From Faecalibacterium langellae (GTDB taxonomy: Bacteria > Bacillota > Clostridia > Oscillospirales > Ruminococcaceae): a DNA stretch of 34,325 bases. The translations under genes and the position numbers were made by a program. Under the pieces are notes generated by a model that ran no database searches, was not told the origin of the DNA, and saw only the letters and a program-made list of their open reading frames with translations. The DNA is taken from positions 1 through 34,325 of the forward strand of contig NZ_NMTR01000015.1 in assembly GCF_002549775.1 (NCBI RefSeq). The letters are read 5' to 3'. This document shows, in pieces, positions 9,330-18,454 of the stretch (the stretch's first letter is position 1; each line of letters starts with the position of its first letter).

Positions 9330-10457
9330 TCAGACGGTGTGGTTCTTCTGGACGTAGACCGGGAAGCTCTCGGTGCCGGACAGCTTCTTGCCGGCGGTGA
9401 TCTTCACGTTCTTGTCGGTGACCACGCAGTCCAGTGCTGCGTCGGGCTCAATGACAGTGTCCTGCATGAGCACGCAGTTCTTGACCACAGCGCCCTTCTT
9501 GATCTTGACGCCGCGGAACAGCACGCAGTTCTCCACAGTGCCCTCGATCATGCAGCCGTCGGCCACGATGGAATCGGTGACCTTGGAGCCGGTGACATAA
9601 CGGGTGGGGTTATCGTCGCGGATCTTGGTGTAGACGGGGCTGTTCTTCGGGAACAGCTTCTCCAGGTTCTCGTCATCGGTGAGCTTGAGGTTCTCATCGA
9701 AGTAGCTTTTCATGTCGCAGACATGGGCCACATAGCCGGTGTACTCCAGCGCATGGATGTTCAGGATGTTGACGTTGTGGGCCAGGATGTCGCGCTCGAA
9801 GTAGATCAGGCCGCGGGCGGTGGCGTCCTTGACCAGCTTGATCAGGGTCTCGCGCTCCAGCACGTAGATGTTCAGGTCCAGGTTCTGCACGCCGGGGCGG
9901 TAATCGTTGAACAGCAGCTCGGTCACGCGGCCGTCGGCATCGACGGTCAGGGTGTAGTTGTCGTTCTTGCGGCCCTCGGGGATCTCGGTCTTCTGGTAAG
10001 CGATGGTCACGTCTGCACCGCTTGCCTGATGGGCAGCCAGCAGGGCGTTGAAGTCGTAGTTCAGGGCGATGTTGGCATCGCTCATGACCACATACTTCTC
10101 CTTCTGGTTCTCCAGGAAGTTCAGGATGGAGCCCAGTGCTTCCACACGGCCGGAATAGATGCGCACGCCTTTTTCTGCAAAAGGAGGCACGATGTTCAGG
10201 CCGCCGTGACGGCGGGCCATATCCCACTCACGGCCGGTGCCCAGATGATCCATCAAGGAGTGGTAGTTCTTGCGCACCACGATGGAAACATTGGAGATGC
10301 CGCAGTTTGCCATGCTGGACAGAACGAAGTCCACCATGCGGTAACGGCCTGCAAAGGGGATCGAAGCCATTGCGCGCTCGGTCACCAGCTCGGGAACGGT
10401 ATTATCATAACTGTTGGGGAAAATAATACCCAACGCATTGGTGTTCTGGCTCAGCAT
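9330..10457 (-). CDS. glgD: Glucose-1-phosphate adenylyltransferase regulatory subunit GlgD
   Basis: This 375-residue protein is the non-catalytic partner of GlgC in Firmicutes; the pair makes ADP-glucose with higher activity than GlgC alone in studied species. The N-terminal nucleotidyltransferase-like domain keeps [10 protein letters not shown] and the GREWD segment, but lacks the glycine-rich LAGGRGSRL loop seen in GlgC, starting instead [13 protein letters not shown]. The C-terminal third is a left-handed beta-helix with hexapeptide repeats ([18 protein letters not shown] region). Its ATG overlaps the end of glgC by 7 bases, and its GGAGGG site lies inside glgC, so translation is probably coupled. 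Confidence 0.94.
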   Translation of the reverse strand: MLSQNTNALGIIFPNSYDNTVPELVTERAMASIPFAGRYRMVDFVLSSMANCGISNVSIVVRKNYHSLMDHLGTGREWDMARRHGGLNIVPPFAEKGVRIYSGRVEALGSILNFLENQKEKYVVMSDANIALNYDFNALLAAHQASGADVTIAYQKTEIPEGRKNDNYTLTVDADGRVTELLFNDYRPGVQNLDLNIYVLERETLIKLVKDATARGLIYFERDILAHNVNILNIHALEYTGYVAHVCDMKSYFDENLKLTDDENLEKLFPKNSPVYTKIRDDNPTRYVTGSKVTDSIVADGCMIEGTVENCVLFRGVKIKKGAVVKNCVLMQDTVIEPDAALDCVVTDKNVKITAGKKLSGTESFPVYVQKNHTV

Positions 10458-11644
10458 ACTTCCATACCCTCCTTGACGGATTCAAACACTTTGGCGCCTT
10501 CCTTGACGATGGCACCTGCGCCCACGGTCAGGCCAGTACCCACATGGGCAATGGCACCCTCGCCGCCGATCTTGGCACCTGCACCGACCACAACATCCTC
10601 CGCCAGGATGCAGCGCTTGACGACCGCGCCTGCCTTGACGACGACGCCGTCCATCAGCACGGCATCCTCAACGGTAGCGCCTTCTTCCACAACAACGCCT
10701 GCGCTCAGCACCGAGTGATGCACGTTGCCGTAGATCTTGCAGCCTTCCGTGACGAGGGAATCCTGCACGACGGCACGGGGGCCGATCTTCTGCGGGGGCA
10801 GAACGGGGTTGCGGCTGTAGATCTTCCACTTCTTGTCGAAGATATCAATGCCGGAGTTCTCGGGGTCCAGCACTTCCATGTTGGCTTCCCACAGGCTGTC
10901 GATAGTGCCCACGTCACGCCAGTAGCCGGCAAAGCGGTAGGCGTACATCTTGCGGCCGTCGCGCAGCAGCGCGGGGATGATGTTCATGCCAAAATCGTTC
11001 TTGGAGTTGGGGTCTGCTTCGTCTTCTTCCAGGTACTTCTTCAGCACATCCCAGTTGAAGATGTAGATGCCCATGGATGCCAGGTTGGACTTGGGCACCG
11101 GGGGCTTCTCCTGGAACTCGGTGATGCGGTCGTTCTCGTCGGCCACCATCAGGCCGAAGCGGGAAGCTTCCTTCCAATCCACTTCCATGACGGCCACAGA
11201 GAACTCTGCGCCCTTCTCCTTGTGGAAGCGCAGGAAGTCGGCGTAGTCCTGCTTGCAGATCTGGTCACCGGACAGGATGATGACATACTCGGGATCGTAG
11301 CTGTCGATGAAACCGATGTTCTGGTAGATGGCGTTTGCCGTGCCCTTGTACCAGTCGGTGCCCTTTGCCTGCTCATACGGCGGCAGGGTGTGCACGCCGC
11401 CGTGCAGACGGTCCAGATCCCAGGGCTGGCCGTTGCCGATGTACTCGTTCAGCTTCTGGGGCTGATACTGGGTCGCGATACCGACGGTGTCGATGTTGGA
11501 GTTCACGCAGTTGGACAGCGGGAAGTCCACGATGCGGTACTTACCGCCGAAGGACACTGCGGGTTTTGCCGTTTTCTGTGTCAGCGCGTACAAACGCGAG
11601 CCACGTCCACCGGCAAGGATCATTGCCACAATTTCTTTTGCCAT
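10451..11644 (-). CDS. glgC: Glucose-1-phosphate adenylyltransferase (ADP-glucose pyrophosphorylase)
   Basis: This 397-residue enzyme makes ADP-glucose from glucose-1-phosphate and ATP, the committed step of glycogen synthesis. The nucleotide loop [13 protein letters not shown] is at residues 10-22, followed by [19 protein letters not shown], both diagnostic. [18 protein letters not shown] forms part of the sugar-phosphate site. The C-terminal 110 residues are hexapeptide-repeat beta-helix ([20 protein letters not shown] region). It lies 99 bases after glgB, with AGGGGAG before the ATG, and overlaps glgD. The usual SGDHIY motif reads SGDQIC here, a mild departure at a normally well-kept site. 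Confidence 0.95.
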   Translation of the reverse strand: MAKEIVAMILAGGRGSRLYALTQKTAKPAVSFGGKYRIVDFPLSNCVNSNIDTVGIATQYQPQKLNEYIGNGQPWDLDRLHGGVHTLPPYEQAKGTDWYKGTANAIYQNIGFIDSYDPEYVIILSGDQICKQDYADFLRFHKEKGAEFSVAVMEVDWKEASRFGLMVADENDRITEFQEKPPVPKSNLASMGIYIFNWDVLKKYLEEDEADPNSKNDFGMNIIPALLRDGRKMYAYRFAGYWRDVGTIDSLWEANMEVLDPENSGIDIFDKKWKIYSRNPVLPPQKIGPRAVVQDSLVTEGCKIYGNVHHSVLSAGVVVEEGATVEDAVLMDGVVVKAGAVVKRCILAEDVVVGAGAKIGGEGAIAHVGTGLTVGAGAIVKEGAKVFESVKEGMEVC

Positions 11645-11743
11645 AGCTTTATTCTCCCCTTTAACATTAACATTTCCGCGTTTTGATTTTTTGCGGAAAT
11701 GAGCGTCAACATGTGCGGTTGCGGGTCGTCCGGGGTGCCGGAG

Positions 11744-13954
11744 TTATTCCTTCGGCTCCTTCGGTTTGCGGGTGCGCTTTGCGGCTGCCTTTTCCGCCTT
11801 GGTCTCCGCCTCGGCCTTGGGCTTGCGGCCGCGCTTCTTCGGCGCTTCGGCTGCAGGTTCGGCCTCGGCTTTCGCCTTGCGGGTGGTCTTCTTCACCGGT
11901 TTTTCAGCAGCCGCTTCCGGTTCGGCCTTTGCCTTGCGGGTCGTCTTCTTCACGGCCTTTTCGGCTTCGGCTGCCTTGGCGGTCTTTTTGGCTGCGGTCT
12001 TCTTCACCGGCTTTTCGGCCTTATCCGCCGCGGCCTTGCGGGTGCGCTTGGTGGGCACCTCGAAGTACAGGGTGCTCATGGGCGGCAGGGTGATGGTGAT
12101 GCTCTGCTCAAAGCCGTGCAGCGGCTTTTTGTGGGTGCGCACGCTCTTGTTATGCACTGCGCCGGAGCCGCCAAACTCCTCGTCGTCGCTGTTCAGCACT
12201 TCCTTGTAGGCACCGGCCACCGGTGCGCCCAGGGTGTAGCCCTCGCGCAGGACGGGGTTGAAGTTGCACACCACAAGGATCTGCTTGCCGGAAGCATCCT
12301 TGCGCAGGAAGGCGATGACGCTCTGCTGCGAGTCATCCGGCACGATCCACTGGAAGCCTTCCCAGCTGTAGTCCACCTGCCAGAAGGCGGGGTGCTCTTT
12401 GTAGAAGGCGTTCAGGGTCTTGACGTAATTCTTCAGCTCGGTGTGCTTGTCGTAGCCCAGCAGCATCCAGTCCAGCGGCTTTGCCTCGTTCCACTCGGCG
12501 AACTGGCCGAACTCCTGGCCCATGAACAGCAGCTTCTTGCCGGGGTGCGCCATCATGTAGCCGAAGAAGGTGCGCAGGTTGGCAAACTTTGCTTCGTACT
12601 CGCCGGGCATCTTGTTGATCAGGCTGCCCTTGCCGTGCACCACTTCGTCGTGGCTGATGGGCAGCACAAAGTTCTCGCTGAATGCATAGAAGAAGCTGAA
12701 GGTCACCTTGTTGTGGTTGCCCGCGCGGAACAGCGGGTCGGTCTTCATGTAGCTGAGCATGTCGTTCATCCAGCCCATGTTCCACTTGAAGTTGAAGCCC
12801 AGGCCGCCGTCCGAAGCGGGCTTTGTGACCATAGGCCACGCGGTGGATTCCTCCGCGATCATGTACTTGTGCGGGTGACGGCCCAGCACGGTGTTGTTCA
12901 GCTTGCGCAGGAAGGCGACGGCCTCCAGGTTTTCCTTGCCGCCGTCCTTGTTGGGCTCCCACTCGCCCTGCTTGCGGTTATAGTCCAGATACAGCATGGA
13001 GGCCACAGCGTCCACGCGCAGACCGTCGATGTGGTACTGCTCCAGCCAGTACAGCGCGCTGGAGATCAGGAAGCTCTGCACCTCGCTGCGGCCGAAGTCG
13101 AACACCATAGTGCCCCACTCCTTGTGCTCGCCGCGCTTGGGGTTCGGGTCCTCATAGCAGGGCTCACCGTCGAAGTTGTACAGACCGAACTGGTCCTTCG
13201 GGAAGTGGGCGGGCACCCAGTCCATGATGACGCCGATGCCGGCGGCATGCAGCTTATCCACAAAGGCCATCAGGTCCTTCGGGGTGCCGTAGCGGCTGGT
13301 GGGTGCAAAATAGCCGGTGACCTGGTAGCCCCAGCTGCCGTCGAAGGGATATTCCATCACCGGCAGCAGCTCCACGTGGGTGTAGCCCATATCCTTGATG
13401 TACGGGATGAGCTCATCCGCCAGCTCCGAATAGTTGTAGGGCACATTGCCCTCCTTCATCTTCCAGCTGCCGACGTGCATCTCGTAGATATTCATGGGGC
13501 CGTTGATCACGTCCGCCTTTTTCTGGGCTGCCTGCCAGGCATCGTCGTGCCAGGCAAAGCCCGAGATATCATAGACCTTGCTGCCGTTGGACGGGCGGGT
13601 CTCTGCGTGGAACGCATAGGGGTCGGCCTTGTAGACCAGGTCGCCCGCGCGGGTGGTCACGCAGTATTTATAAACGTCATATTCCTTCATGCCGGGGATG
13701 AACAATTCCCACACGGAATCGCCATCCACCTTGCGCATCGGGTGGCTGCCCGGCTTCCAGCTGTTGAAGTCGCCCACCACGCTGATGGCCACAGCGTGCG
13801 GAGCCCACACCCGGAACACGACACCGGCCTCGCCCGCGCGCGTTTCCATGTGCGCACCGAAGTAACGATACGCTTCACAGTTATTGCCCTGCTTGAACAG
13901 ATACACCGGCAGGTCCGATGCATTGCTCTGGATCTTTTCTTCAGTCGGTTTCAT
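11744..13954 (-). CDS. glgB: 1,4-alpha-glucan branching enzyme with a histone-H1-like C-terminal tail
   Basis: This 736-residue GH13 enzyme makes alpha-1,6 branches in glycogen. An N-terminal CBM48 domain (about 35-110, [19 protein letters not shown]) precedes the (beta/alpha)8 domain with nucleophile D315 (GLRVDAV), acid/base Glu in AEES (368-369) and D436 in SHDEVVHG. The normal enzyme ends near residue 634. It is followed by about 102 residues almost wholly of Lys, Ala, Glu, Arg, Thr and Pro, with repeated [10 protein letters not shown] and AEKPVKKT units and an AT-hook-like KKRGRKPK. I chose the ATG at 13954, with GGGGAGGAG 6 bases upstream; 12 more residues are possible upstream but have no such site. 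It is the first glg gene. Confidence 0.95.
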   Translation of the reverse strand: MKPTEEKIQSNASDLPVYLFKQGNNCEAYRYFGAHMETRAGEAGVVFRVWAPHAVAISVVGDFNSWKPGSHPMRKVDGDSVWELFIPGMKEYDVYKYCVTTRAGDLVYKADPYAFHAETRPSNGSKVYDISGFAWHDDAWQAAQKKADVINGPMNIYEMHVGSWKMKEGNVPYNYSELADELIPYIKDMGYTHVELLPVMEYPFDGSWGYQVTGYFAPTSRYGTPKDLMAFVDKLHAAGIGVIMDWVPAHFPKDQFGLYNFDGEPCYEDPNPKRGEHKEWGTMVFDFGRSEVQSFLISSALYWLEQYHIDGLRVDAVASMLYLDYNRKQGEWEPNKDGGKENLEAVAFLRKLNNTVLGRHPHKYMIAEESTAWPMVTKPASDGGLGFNFKWNMGWMNDMLSYMKTDPLFRAGNHNKVTFSFFYAFSENFVLPISHDEVVHGKGSLINKMPGEYEAKFANLRTFFGYMMAHPGKKLLFMGQEFGQFAEWNEAKPLDWMLLGYDKHTELKNYVKTLNAFYKEHPAFWQVDYSWEGFQWIVPDDSQQSVIAFLRKDASGKQILVVCNFNPVLREGYTLGAPVAGAYKEVLNSDDEEFGGSGAVHNKSVRTHKKPLHGFEQSITITLPPMSTLYFEVPTKRTRKAAADKAEKPVKKTAAKKTAKAAEAEKAVKKTTRKAKAEPEAAAEKPVKKTTRKAKAEAEPAAEAPKKRGRKPKAEAETKAEKAAAKRTRKPKEPKE

Positions 13955-13970
13955 AGACTGCTCCTCCCCG

Positions 13971-13995
13971 TACAGGTGCAAACCGCGCACCTGTA
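13971..13995 (-). promoter_or_regulatory. Leader hairpin next to the glgB ribosome-binding site
   Basis: A perfect 9-bp inverted repeat (TACAGGTGC / GCACCTGTA, 7-base loop) lies about 10 bases into the predicted transcript and ends directly beside the GGGGAGGAG ribosome-binding site of glgB. It may protect the 5' end of the mRNA or affect start-site access. No riboswitch family is recognised. Confidence 0.5.
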
Positions 13996-14010
13996 GCTTT
14001 TTACCCTTTT

Positions 14011-14039
14011 ATATTAAAGAATTTCGGGCTGTTTTTCAA
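14011..14039 (-). promoter_or_regulatory. Promoter of the glg genes
   Basis: On the minus strand TTGAAA (14034-14039) and TAATAT (14011-14016) are 17 bases apart. The start would fall near 14004, about 50 bases before the glgB ATG. Confidence 0.75.
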
Positions 14040-14146
14040 GGGGATTTCATCAAAAATTACCATAATCTTTTCCGCGATATTTCTCCCTTATATACATACC
14101 CCCCAAATTTTTACAAATTTTATGGTGAATCCTGCCAATCCGGCAA

Positions 14147-14196
14147 CAAAAAAGAGCTTCCGCACACCCTCCCAAGGGGAAGGTGCACAGAAGCTC
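14147..14196 (-). terminator. Terminator of the G5/3D-domain gene
   Basis: On the minus strand a long imperfect stem with outer arms GAGCTTC / GAAGCTC (14190-14196 and 14154-14160) is followed by a run of T (14147-14153). It lies about 47 bases after the stop of the upstream gene. Confidence 0.85.
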
Positions 14197-14242
14197 AGTG
14201 CTCTGGTTAAAAATTTTCGTTCCCGGTTTTTCCGGTAATCGG

Positions 14243-15301
14243 TCAGCCTACCACGTAAACATTCACCTGGATGGCACCGTTGATGACGCTCTCGGCATAG
14301 GTCTCATAGAACAGGTCCACAAGGATCTGCCCCTTCTGCACCGCAATGCCGGTGTCGGTGGCCACAGCGTAGCCATACACGAACTTGCCGTCGGTGGAGG
14401 TGATGTACAGCTTGGTGCCGTAGGGGATCACGTCCGGGTCCACCGCAACGGTGCCGTAGCCCAGGCCCAGGCCGGAGGAACCCTTGCCGGTCTTGGAGTA
14501 GTAGCCGGTGGCCTTGCCGGTGAGCACCTTGCTGTAAGAAGCAGGGGCGTTGGTGGTGCCGTCCGGGCCCGTCAGCGGGGAGACCGGCGCGCCTGCGCCA
14601 TAGGTCTTGATGACGTGGCTGGTGGGCTCCACGGTGGTGGTGGAATCCACCACGATGCTATTCTCCAGCTCACCGTCCACATAGCGGTCGCGGGTGGTGA
14701 CGGTCTGCTGGCCCTCCGCGCCGTGCTGCACGGTGGTGGTGCGGCCGGTGTTGCGGAAGTAGAGGCTGGTGTAGACGTACTCGGTGTCATAGGGGATGGC
14801 CTGGGTCTCCACGCGGTCCTGATAGTCCACGCGGTGCACCGTGATCTTGGTGCCCGCAGCCACCAGCTGGTCCAGCGCGGGTTCGGTGTAGTCATCGCCC
14901 TCCAGGGTGATGCCTGCGCGCTGCAGGGCGTCGGCGACGGTGCCGAACACCATCTTCACCGGGTACTCCTGGCCGTCGGCGGTGATGCTGACGGAGAAGG
15001 CGCGCTCAATGTTCAGGGCGGCGAGGTTGCCGCTGTAGGCCGTGTAATAGACCTTGTCGCCTTCCTCGGACTGGATGCCGGAAAGGTTCATGACCTGTGC
15101 GGGGTCGGTCTCGGAGGTGAGGATCACCTGCCGGGCACCATTGGAGTCTGTGACGTAGGTCAGCCGCAGATTCGCAGCGGTCACACTGAGTGTAGCCACA
15201 AGGCACACGACCATGACACAGAACGCCAGCACACGGGGAGAGACAGCCTGCTTGCAGGCGGTCAGAGCTTTCTTTACTTTTACGGAAGCGATACGAGACA
15301 A
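14243..15301 (-). CDS. YabE-like exported cell-wall protein (DUF348, G5 and 3D domains)
   Basis: This 352-residue protein has a basic N-terminus and one hydrophobic segment (about 24-45) that would act as signal anchor. A DUF348-like segment follows (KMVFGTVADALQRAGI region), then a G5 domain (about residues 170-245) and a C-terminal 3D domain with VDPDVIPYGTKLYI and ATDTG, whose aspartates are the family's catalytic-site residues. Proteins of this type (YabE, Rpf-like) remodel peptidoglycan in Firmicutes. The start is uncertain: I chose TTG at 15301, where the protein begins MSRIASVKVKK, but AGGAG directly abuts it. Longer in-frame ATG starts at 15472 and 15493 give a sequence unlike the family and lack a ribosome-binding site. 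Confidence 0.85.
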   Translation of the reverse strand: MSRIASVKVKKALTACKQAVSPRVLAFCVMVVCLVATLSVTAANLRLTYVTDSNGARQVILTSETDPAQVMNLSGIQSEEGDKVYYTAYSGNLAALNIERAFSVSITADGQEYPVKMVFGTVADALQRAGITLEGDDYTEPALDQLVAAGTKITVHRVDYQDRVETQAIPYDTEYVYTSLYFRNTGRTTTVQHGAEGQQTVTTRDRYVDGELENSIVVDSTTTVEPTSHVIKTYGAGAPVSPLTGPDGTTNAPASYSKVLTGKATGYYSKTGKGSSGLGLGYGTVAVDPDVIPYGTKLYITSTDGKFVYGYAVATDTGIAVQKGQILVDLFYETYAESVINGAIQVNVYVVG

Positions 15302-15398
15302 CTCCTCTCTTTTCGTATTTTGTGCGGCCGCGGACACTGCAAAAATGCCCCGGCCGCCCGGACTGCGGGGCGGCAGAAGTTGGGATGCCCCACAATCA

Positions 15399-15438
15399 AA
15401 TACGATGCCCTCTTTTTGGTAAAATCGAGCATCGTATT
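15399..15438 (-). repeat. 10-bp inverted repeat in the leader of the G5/3D gene
   Basis: AATACGATGC and GCATCGTATT pair perfectly across a 20-base loop, within the long leader between the predicted promoter and the chosen start. It could be an RNA hairpin or a protein-binding site. Confidence 0.5.
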
Positions 15439-15578
15439 CCAATTTGGATTCCGTGCGGGGCAGCCATTGCATTCCCGTCCGGCCGGGCCGCATCTGCCCG
15501 CGCCGCGCCGCCCGTGGGACGGCATTTCACTTCATCCAGATAAATTTTAAACGCTGCAACGTTCGTTGAGCGGGTCTT

Positions 15579-15607
15579 ATTTTACCAGCCCTTGACGCAT
15601 TTGTCAA
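15579..15607 (-). promoter_or_regulatory. Promoter of the G5/3D-domain gene
   Basis: On the minus strand a perfect TTGACA (15602-15607) and TAAAAT (15579-15584) are 17 bases apart. Transcription would begin near 15572, leaving a leader of about 270 bases before the chosen TTG. Confidence 0.75.
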
Positions 15608-15938
15608 ATCCGGCCCCCGCACTTTGTTAGTTCTTTGACGTTCTTTTTTGTGCAATTTTAACAGTGTTTTCTCCGAAATATTGTTTTTTAGGTTATTTCC
15701 TTCTGATTTTTCTCATTTTTCATTGCATGTTTCGTTCACGAATTTTTAACATTTAAATTTGATTTTTTGCCCCGAAAACAGGCCCTTCCGGGGTCATTTC
15801 CGCACGGACAAGATGCCCAAAATCGCAGGTTTTCCATTTAAAACCACCCCTGCAAAACGCGCTTTTTCACCCAAAGAAAACTGCGCGAATTTCTCCCGAA
15901 AAATGCTCTCCGGCAAAATGCCGAAGCACAGAAATGTT
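15608..15938. other. AT-rich divergent intergenic region
   Basis: This stretch separates the minus-strand G5/3D gene from the plus-strand phage-derived cassette. It is AT-rich at 15640-15770 and becomes mixed afterwards. I see no gene, no repeat shared with the rest of the window, and no integrase, repressor or attachment-site remnant. Confidence 0.5.
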
Positions 15939-15956
15939 TTGAAAAAAAGTACGCAC

Positions 15957-15985
15957 TGGATAGAAAACCGCCCCGCCGGTACAAT
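15957..15985 (+). promoter_or_regulatory. Possible promoter of the phage-derived cassette
   Basis: TGGATA (15957-15962) and TACAAT (15980-15985) are 17 bases apart, ending 28 bases before the first ATG. An overlapping alternative is TTGAAA (15939-15944) with TAGAAA (15961-15966) at 16 bases. Neither is strong. Confidence 0.4.
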
Positions 15986-16013
15986 CGAGAAAAAAGCAGA
16001 AAGGAAGGTTTTT

Positions 16014-17492
16014 ATGGAGATCCAAATCACACAAAAGCAGTGCGGCGGCACCGAGTTCCTTGCCCGGCCCCACCGCCTGCACCTGGGCGCGCAGAACGCC
16101 GCCGGGGTGGACCAGCTGCACTTCATTTTGCCCGAAGCCTGGGCGGGCTGCAGCGCGGCGCTCTACCTGCGGCGCGCCGACGGCACCCTGCTGGCCCCGG
16201 TGTCGCTGGACGGCGAAGGCCGGGTGACGGTGGACCGGCGGCTCACCGGCAGCACCGGCGGGCAGTGGATGCTGGCGGCCATCCGCGGCGAAGACTACAC
16301 CGCCTACACCCGCCCCGGCAGCTATGACACCTACGCCATCCTGCCCACCGACGGCGGCGCCGAGGAGCTGCCGCCCTCGCTGTATGAGCAGTTCGTGGCC
16401 CGGGTGCTGGAAAGCGCCAGCACGGCCTCCACCGCTGCCCAGCGCGCCGCCGCAAGCGCGGCCAGCTGCACCGCCAACGCGGCCCAGGCCCAGACCGCCG
16501 CCCAGCGTGCCGAGACCGGCCGCACCGCTGCGCTGGAAGCCGCAGGCCGTGCCGAGACCGCTGCCGCCCGGGCCGAAGCACTGGCCCCGGAGGAGGGCCG
16601 GGTGGTGAGCGTCAACGGCAAGGCGGGCATCGTCCGGCTGACGGCGCAGGACGTGGGTGCTCTGCCCTGCCCCGCGCAGCCGGTGGCCGGGCAGCTGCTG
16701 CGGGTGCTGAGCACAGACCCCGACACCGGCGCTGTGCGCACCGACACCACCCCGCCGCCGGACCTGACCCCCTATGTGCGCAGCAGCACGGTGCCCACTG
16801 CGGCGGTGCCCGGCGCGGTGAAGGCAGACCCGGCCTTCGGCGTGACGGTGCGGGCCGACGGCACCCTGGCCACCGCACCGGCCGACGAAGCCGCGCTGGA
16901 CGCCATGGCCGACCCCTATGCCCCGCTGACGCCTGCCCTGCTGCCCTACGGCGTCAAGAAGGCATTGACCGCCGCAGCGGCAGCCGCCCCATGGTCTGCG
17001 GAGGAGAAGTCCGCCGCCCGCCGCACACTCGGGGTGGAACTGGCATCCTATTATACGAAGGAAGATGTGGATGCCCTGCTGGCCGCCCCGAGCCTTGCCG
17101 CCTACCCGGTGGGCAGCATTTACCAGAGCGTCCTGCCCGCCAGCCCGGCCGCCCTGTTCGGCGGCACCTGGGAGCAGATCGCCCAGGACCGCGTGCTGAT
17201 GGGTGCCAGCGGCAGCCACAAGGCAGGCTCCACCGTCGAGGCCGGCCTGCCCAACATCACCGGCCAGATCGCCTACAACAGCAGCCACGGCCTGGTCAGC
17301 TCAAACAGTGCCGTTTCTTCCGGCTGCGTCTTCCCCGGCGCATCCATACGAAACGGTGCTCTGACCGGCAACAACACCGCGCAGACCCGCGACCTTGCCA
17401 TCGACGCTTCCCGCTCCAGCGCCGTCTACGGCCGCAGCGACACCGTCCAGCCCGCAGCCTATTACGTTTACATCTGGCTGCGGGTGGCCTGA
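16014..17492 (+). CDS. Phage tail-fibre / receptor-binding-like protein
   Basis: This 492-residue protein has the mosaic layout of Firmicute phage fibre proteins. The N-terminal 125 residues resemble a BppU-type baseplate domain by pattern. Residues of about 125-190 are a very Ala-rich coiled coil. Then comes a VNGKAGIVRLTAQDVGALP repeat typical of fibres, a YYTKEDVDALLA linker, and a C-terminal domain beginning YPVGSIYQSV with LFGGTWEQI and ending YYVYIWLRVA. The ATG at 16014 has AAAGGAAGG upstream. It is the first gene of a four-gene plus-strand unit and is very GC-rich. No capsid, sheath or tube genes lie nearby, so it is an orphan or the end of a decayed prophage. Confidence 0.8.
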   Translation: MEIQITQKQCGGTEFLARPHRLHLGAQNAAGVDQLHFILPEAWAGCSAALYLRRADGTLLAPVSLDGEGRVTVDRRLTGSTGGQWMLAAIRGEDYTAYTRPGSYDTYAILPTDGGAEELPPSLYEQFVARVLESASTASTAAQRAAASAASCTANAAQAQTAAQRAETGRTAALEAAGRAETAAARAEALAPEEGRVVSVNGKAGIVRLTAQDVGALPCPAQPVAGQLLRVLSTDPDTGAVRTDTTPPPDLTPYVRSSTVPTAAVPGAVKADPAFGVTVRADGTLATAPADEAALDAMADPYAPLTPALLPYGVKKALTAAAAAAPWSAEEKSAARRTLGVELASYYTKEDVDALLAAPSLAAYPVGSIYQSVLPASPAALFGGTWEQIAQDRVLMGASGSHKAGSTVEAGLPNITGQIAYNSSHGLVSSNSAVSSGCVFPGASIRNGALTGNNTAQTRDLAIDASRSSAVYGRSDTVQPAAYYVYIWLRVA

Positions 17493-17505
17493 AAGGCGGC
17501 GGCCC

Positions 17506-17919
17506 ATGAGTCTGGAAGCATACTCCCGCACAAAGGACGGCGGCACCCTGCTCAGCCCGAACTTCCGGGTGCGGGAATTCGCCTGCCGGGACGGCAGCGA
17601 TCCGGTCTTTATCGACAGTGCACTGGTGGACTTGCTGCAGCGCATTCGGGACCACTTCGGCCAGCCGGTGACCATCACCAGCGGCTACCGCACGGCCCGC
17701 CACAACGCGGCCGTGGGCGGGGCCGCCTTCAGCCAGCACTGCTACGGCCGGGCCGCCGACATCCGGGTGAAGGAGGTGGCGGTGGACACGCTGGCCGACT
17801 ACGCCGAGACGCTGCTGCCCGGCACCGGCGGCATCGGCCGCTACCCGGAAAAGAAGGGCCGCGCCTGCGGCTGGGTGCACCTGGACGTGCGCGCGGCAAA
17901 GGCCCGCTGGACAGGCTGA
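17506..17919 (+). CDS. Phage-type M15 peptidase (endolysin)
   Basis: This 137-residue protein is a single-domain M15A-type zinc peptidase that cuts peptidoglycan peptides. The zinc and catalytic motifs are complete: S76-x-H78-x-x-G81-x-A83-x-D85 (SQHCYGRAAD) and H125-x-D127 in GWVHLDVR; R62 lies in ITSGYRT. There is no signal peptide, so release would need the holin encoded downstream. The ATG lies 13 bases after the fibre gene stop, with a moderate AAAGGCGG site. Related enzymes also occur in bacterial genomes, but the order fibre, M15, small membrane protein, holin is that of a phage lysis module. Confidence 0.88.
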   Translation: MSLEAYSRTKDGGTLLSPNFRVREFACRDGSDPVFIDSALVDLLQRIRDHFGQPVTITSGYRTARHNAAVGGAAFSQHCYGRAADIRVKEVAVDTLADYAETLLPGTGGIGRYPEKKGRACGWVHLDVRAAKARWTG

Positions 17920-17934
17920 AAGGGGGTGGACCGC

Positions 17935-18162
17935 ATGGAGAGCATCCTGTCCGCCGTCATTGCCGGGGCGGTGACCCTGATCGGCGTGCTGATCGCAAAC
18001 AGCCGCAGCCAGGCCGTCACCGATACAAAACTGGAGGAGCTCACCCGCGAGGTGCGGGAGCACAACCACTTCGCCCGCCGGGTGCCCATCCTGGAAGAAC
18101 AGATGAAGGTGGCCAACCACCGCATCGCCGATTTGGAACACAACGAGAAAGTGAGGAATTGA
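17935..18162 (+). CDS. Small membrane protein with coiled coil (phage XhlA-like)
   Basis: This 75-residue protein has one N-terminal transmembrane helix (about 5-22, SAVIAGAVTLIGVLIA) followed by a charged amphipathic coiled coil (about 30-72, LEELTREVREHNHF region). Such proteins commonly precede the holin in Clostridiales phages, and the XhlA of Bacillus PBSX-like elements has the same design and assists lysis. I chose the ATG at 17935, with AAAGGGGG 8 bases upstream; a GTG at 17926 is also in frame but lies within that site. The stop is 1 base before the holin ATG. Confidence 0.75.
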   Translation: MESILSAVIAGAVTLIGVLIANSRSQAVTDTKLEELTREVREHNHFARRVPILEEQMKVANHRIADLEHNEKVRN

Positions 18163-18163
18163 T

Positions 18164-18418
18164 ATGAACTTTGGCAAAATTTCTGCCGCCACCATCGCCC
18201 GCACCGCCGTGCTGCTGCTGGCGCTGACCAACCAGGTGCTGAGCGCTCTGGGCAAGCCCATGCTGCCCATCGAGAGCCAGACCGTGGAGCAGCTGATCAC
18301 CGCAGGTATCACCACGGTGGCCGCGCTGGTGAGCTGGTGGAACAACAACAGCTTCACCGCAGAAGCCATTCAGGCCGATGAGGAATTCAACCGCCTGAAA
18401 CAGGAGAAACTCCACTGA
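18164..18418 (+). CDS. Phage holin, SPP1-like family
   Basis: This 84-residue protein matches the SPP1-type holin pattern: TIARTAVLLLALTNQVL as the first membrane helix, a GKPMLPI turn, a second helix with TTVAALVSWWNNNSFT, and a charged tail containing EADEEFNRLKQEK-like sequence. Holins open the inner membrane so that the endolysin can reach the wall. It follows the coiled-coil gene with no gap, with GTGAGGAATT upstream, and it ends the unit. A strong terminator follows 36 bases later. Confidence 0.9.
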   Translation: MNFGKISAATIARTAVLLLALTNQVLSALGKPMLPIESQTVEQLITAGITTVAALVSWWNNNSFTAEAIQADEEFNRLKQEKLH

Positions 18419-18454
18419 ACTGTTTTTAAGCACCGTTTTTCCTGAAAAATGCAG

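Noticed and set aside
15302-15572. c-di-AMP (ydaO-type) riboswitch before the YabE-like gene
   Set aside because: Such switches are common at these genes, but I could not find the conserved core by eye, so I only report a long leader.
15759-16013. 85-residue N-terminal extension of the tail-fibre protein
   Set aside because: The sequence is basic and non-family-like, crosses the candidate promoters, and the ATG at 16014 has a good ribosome-binding site.
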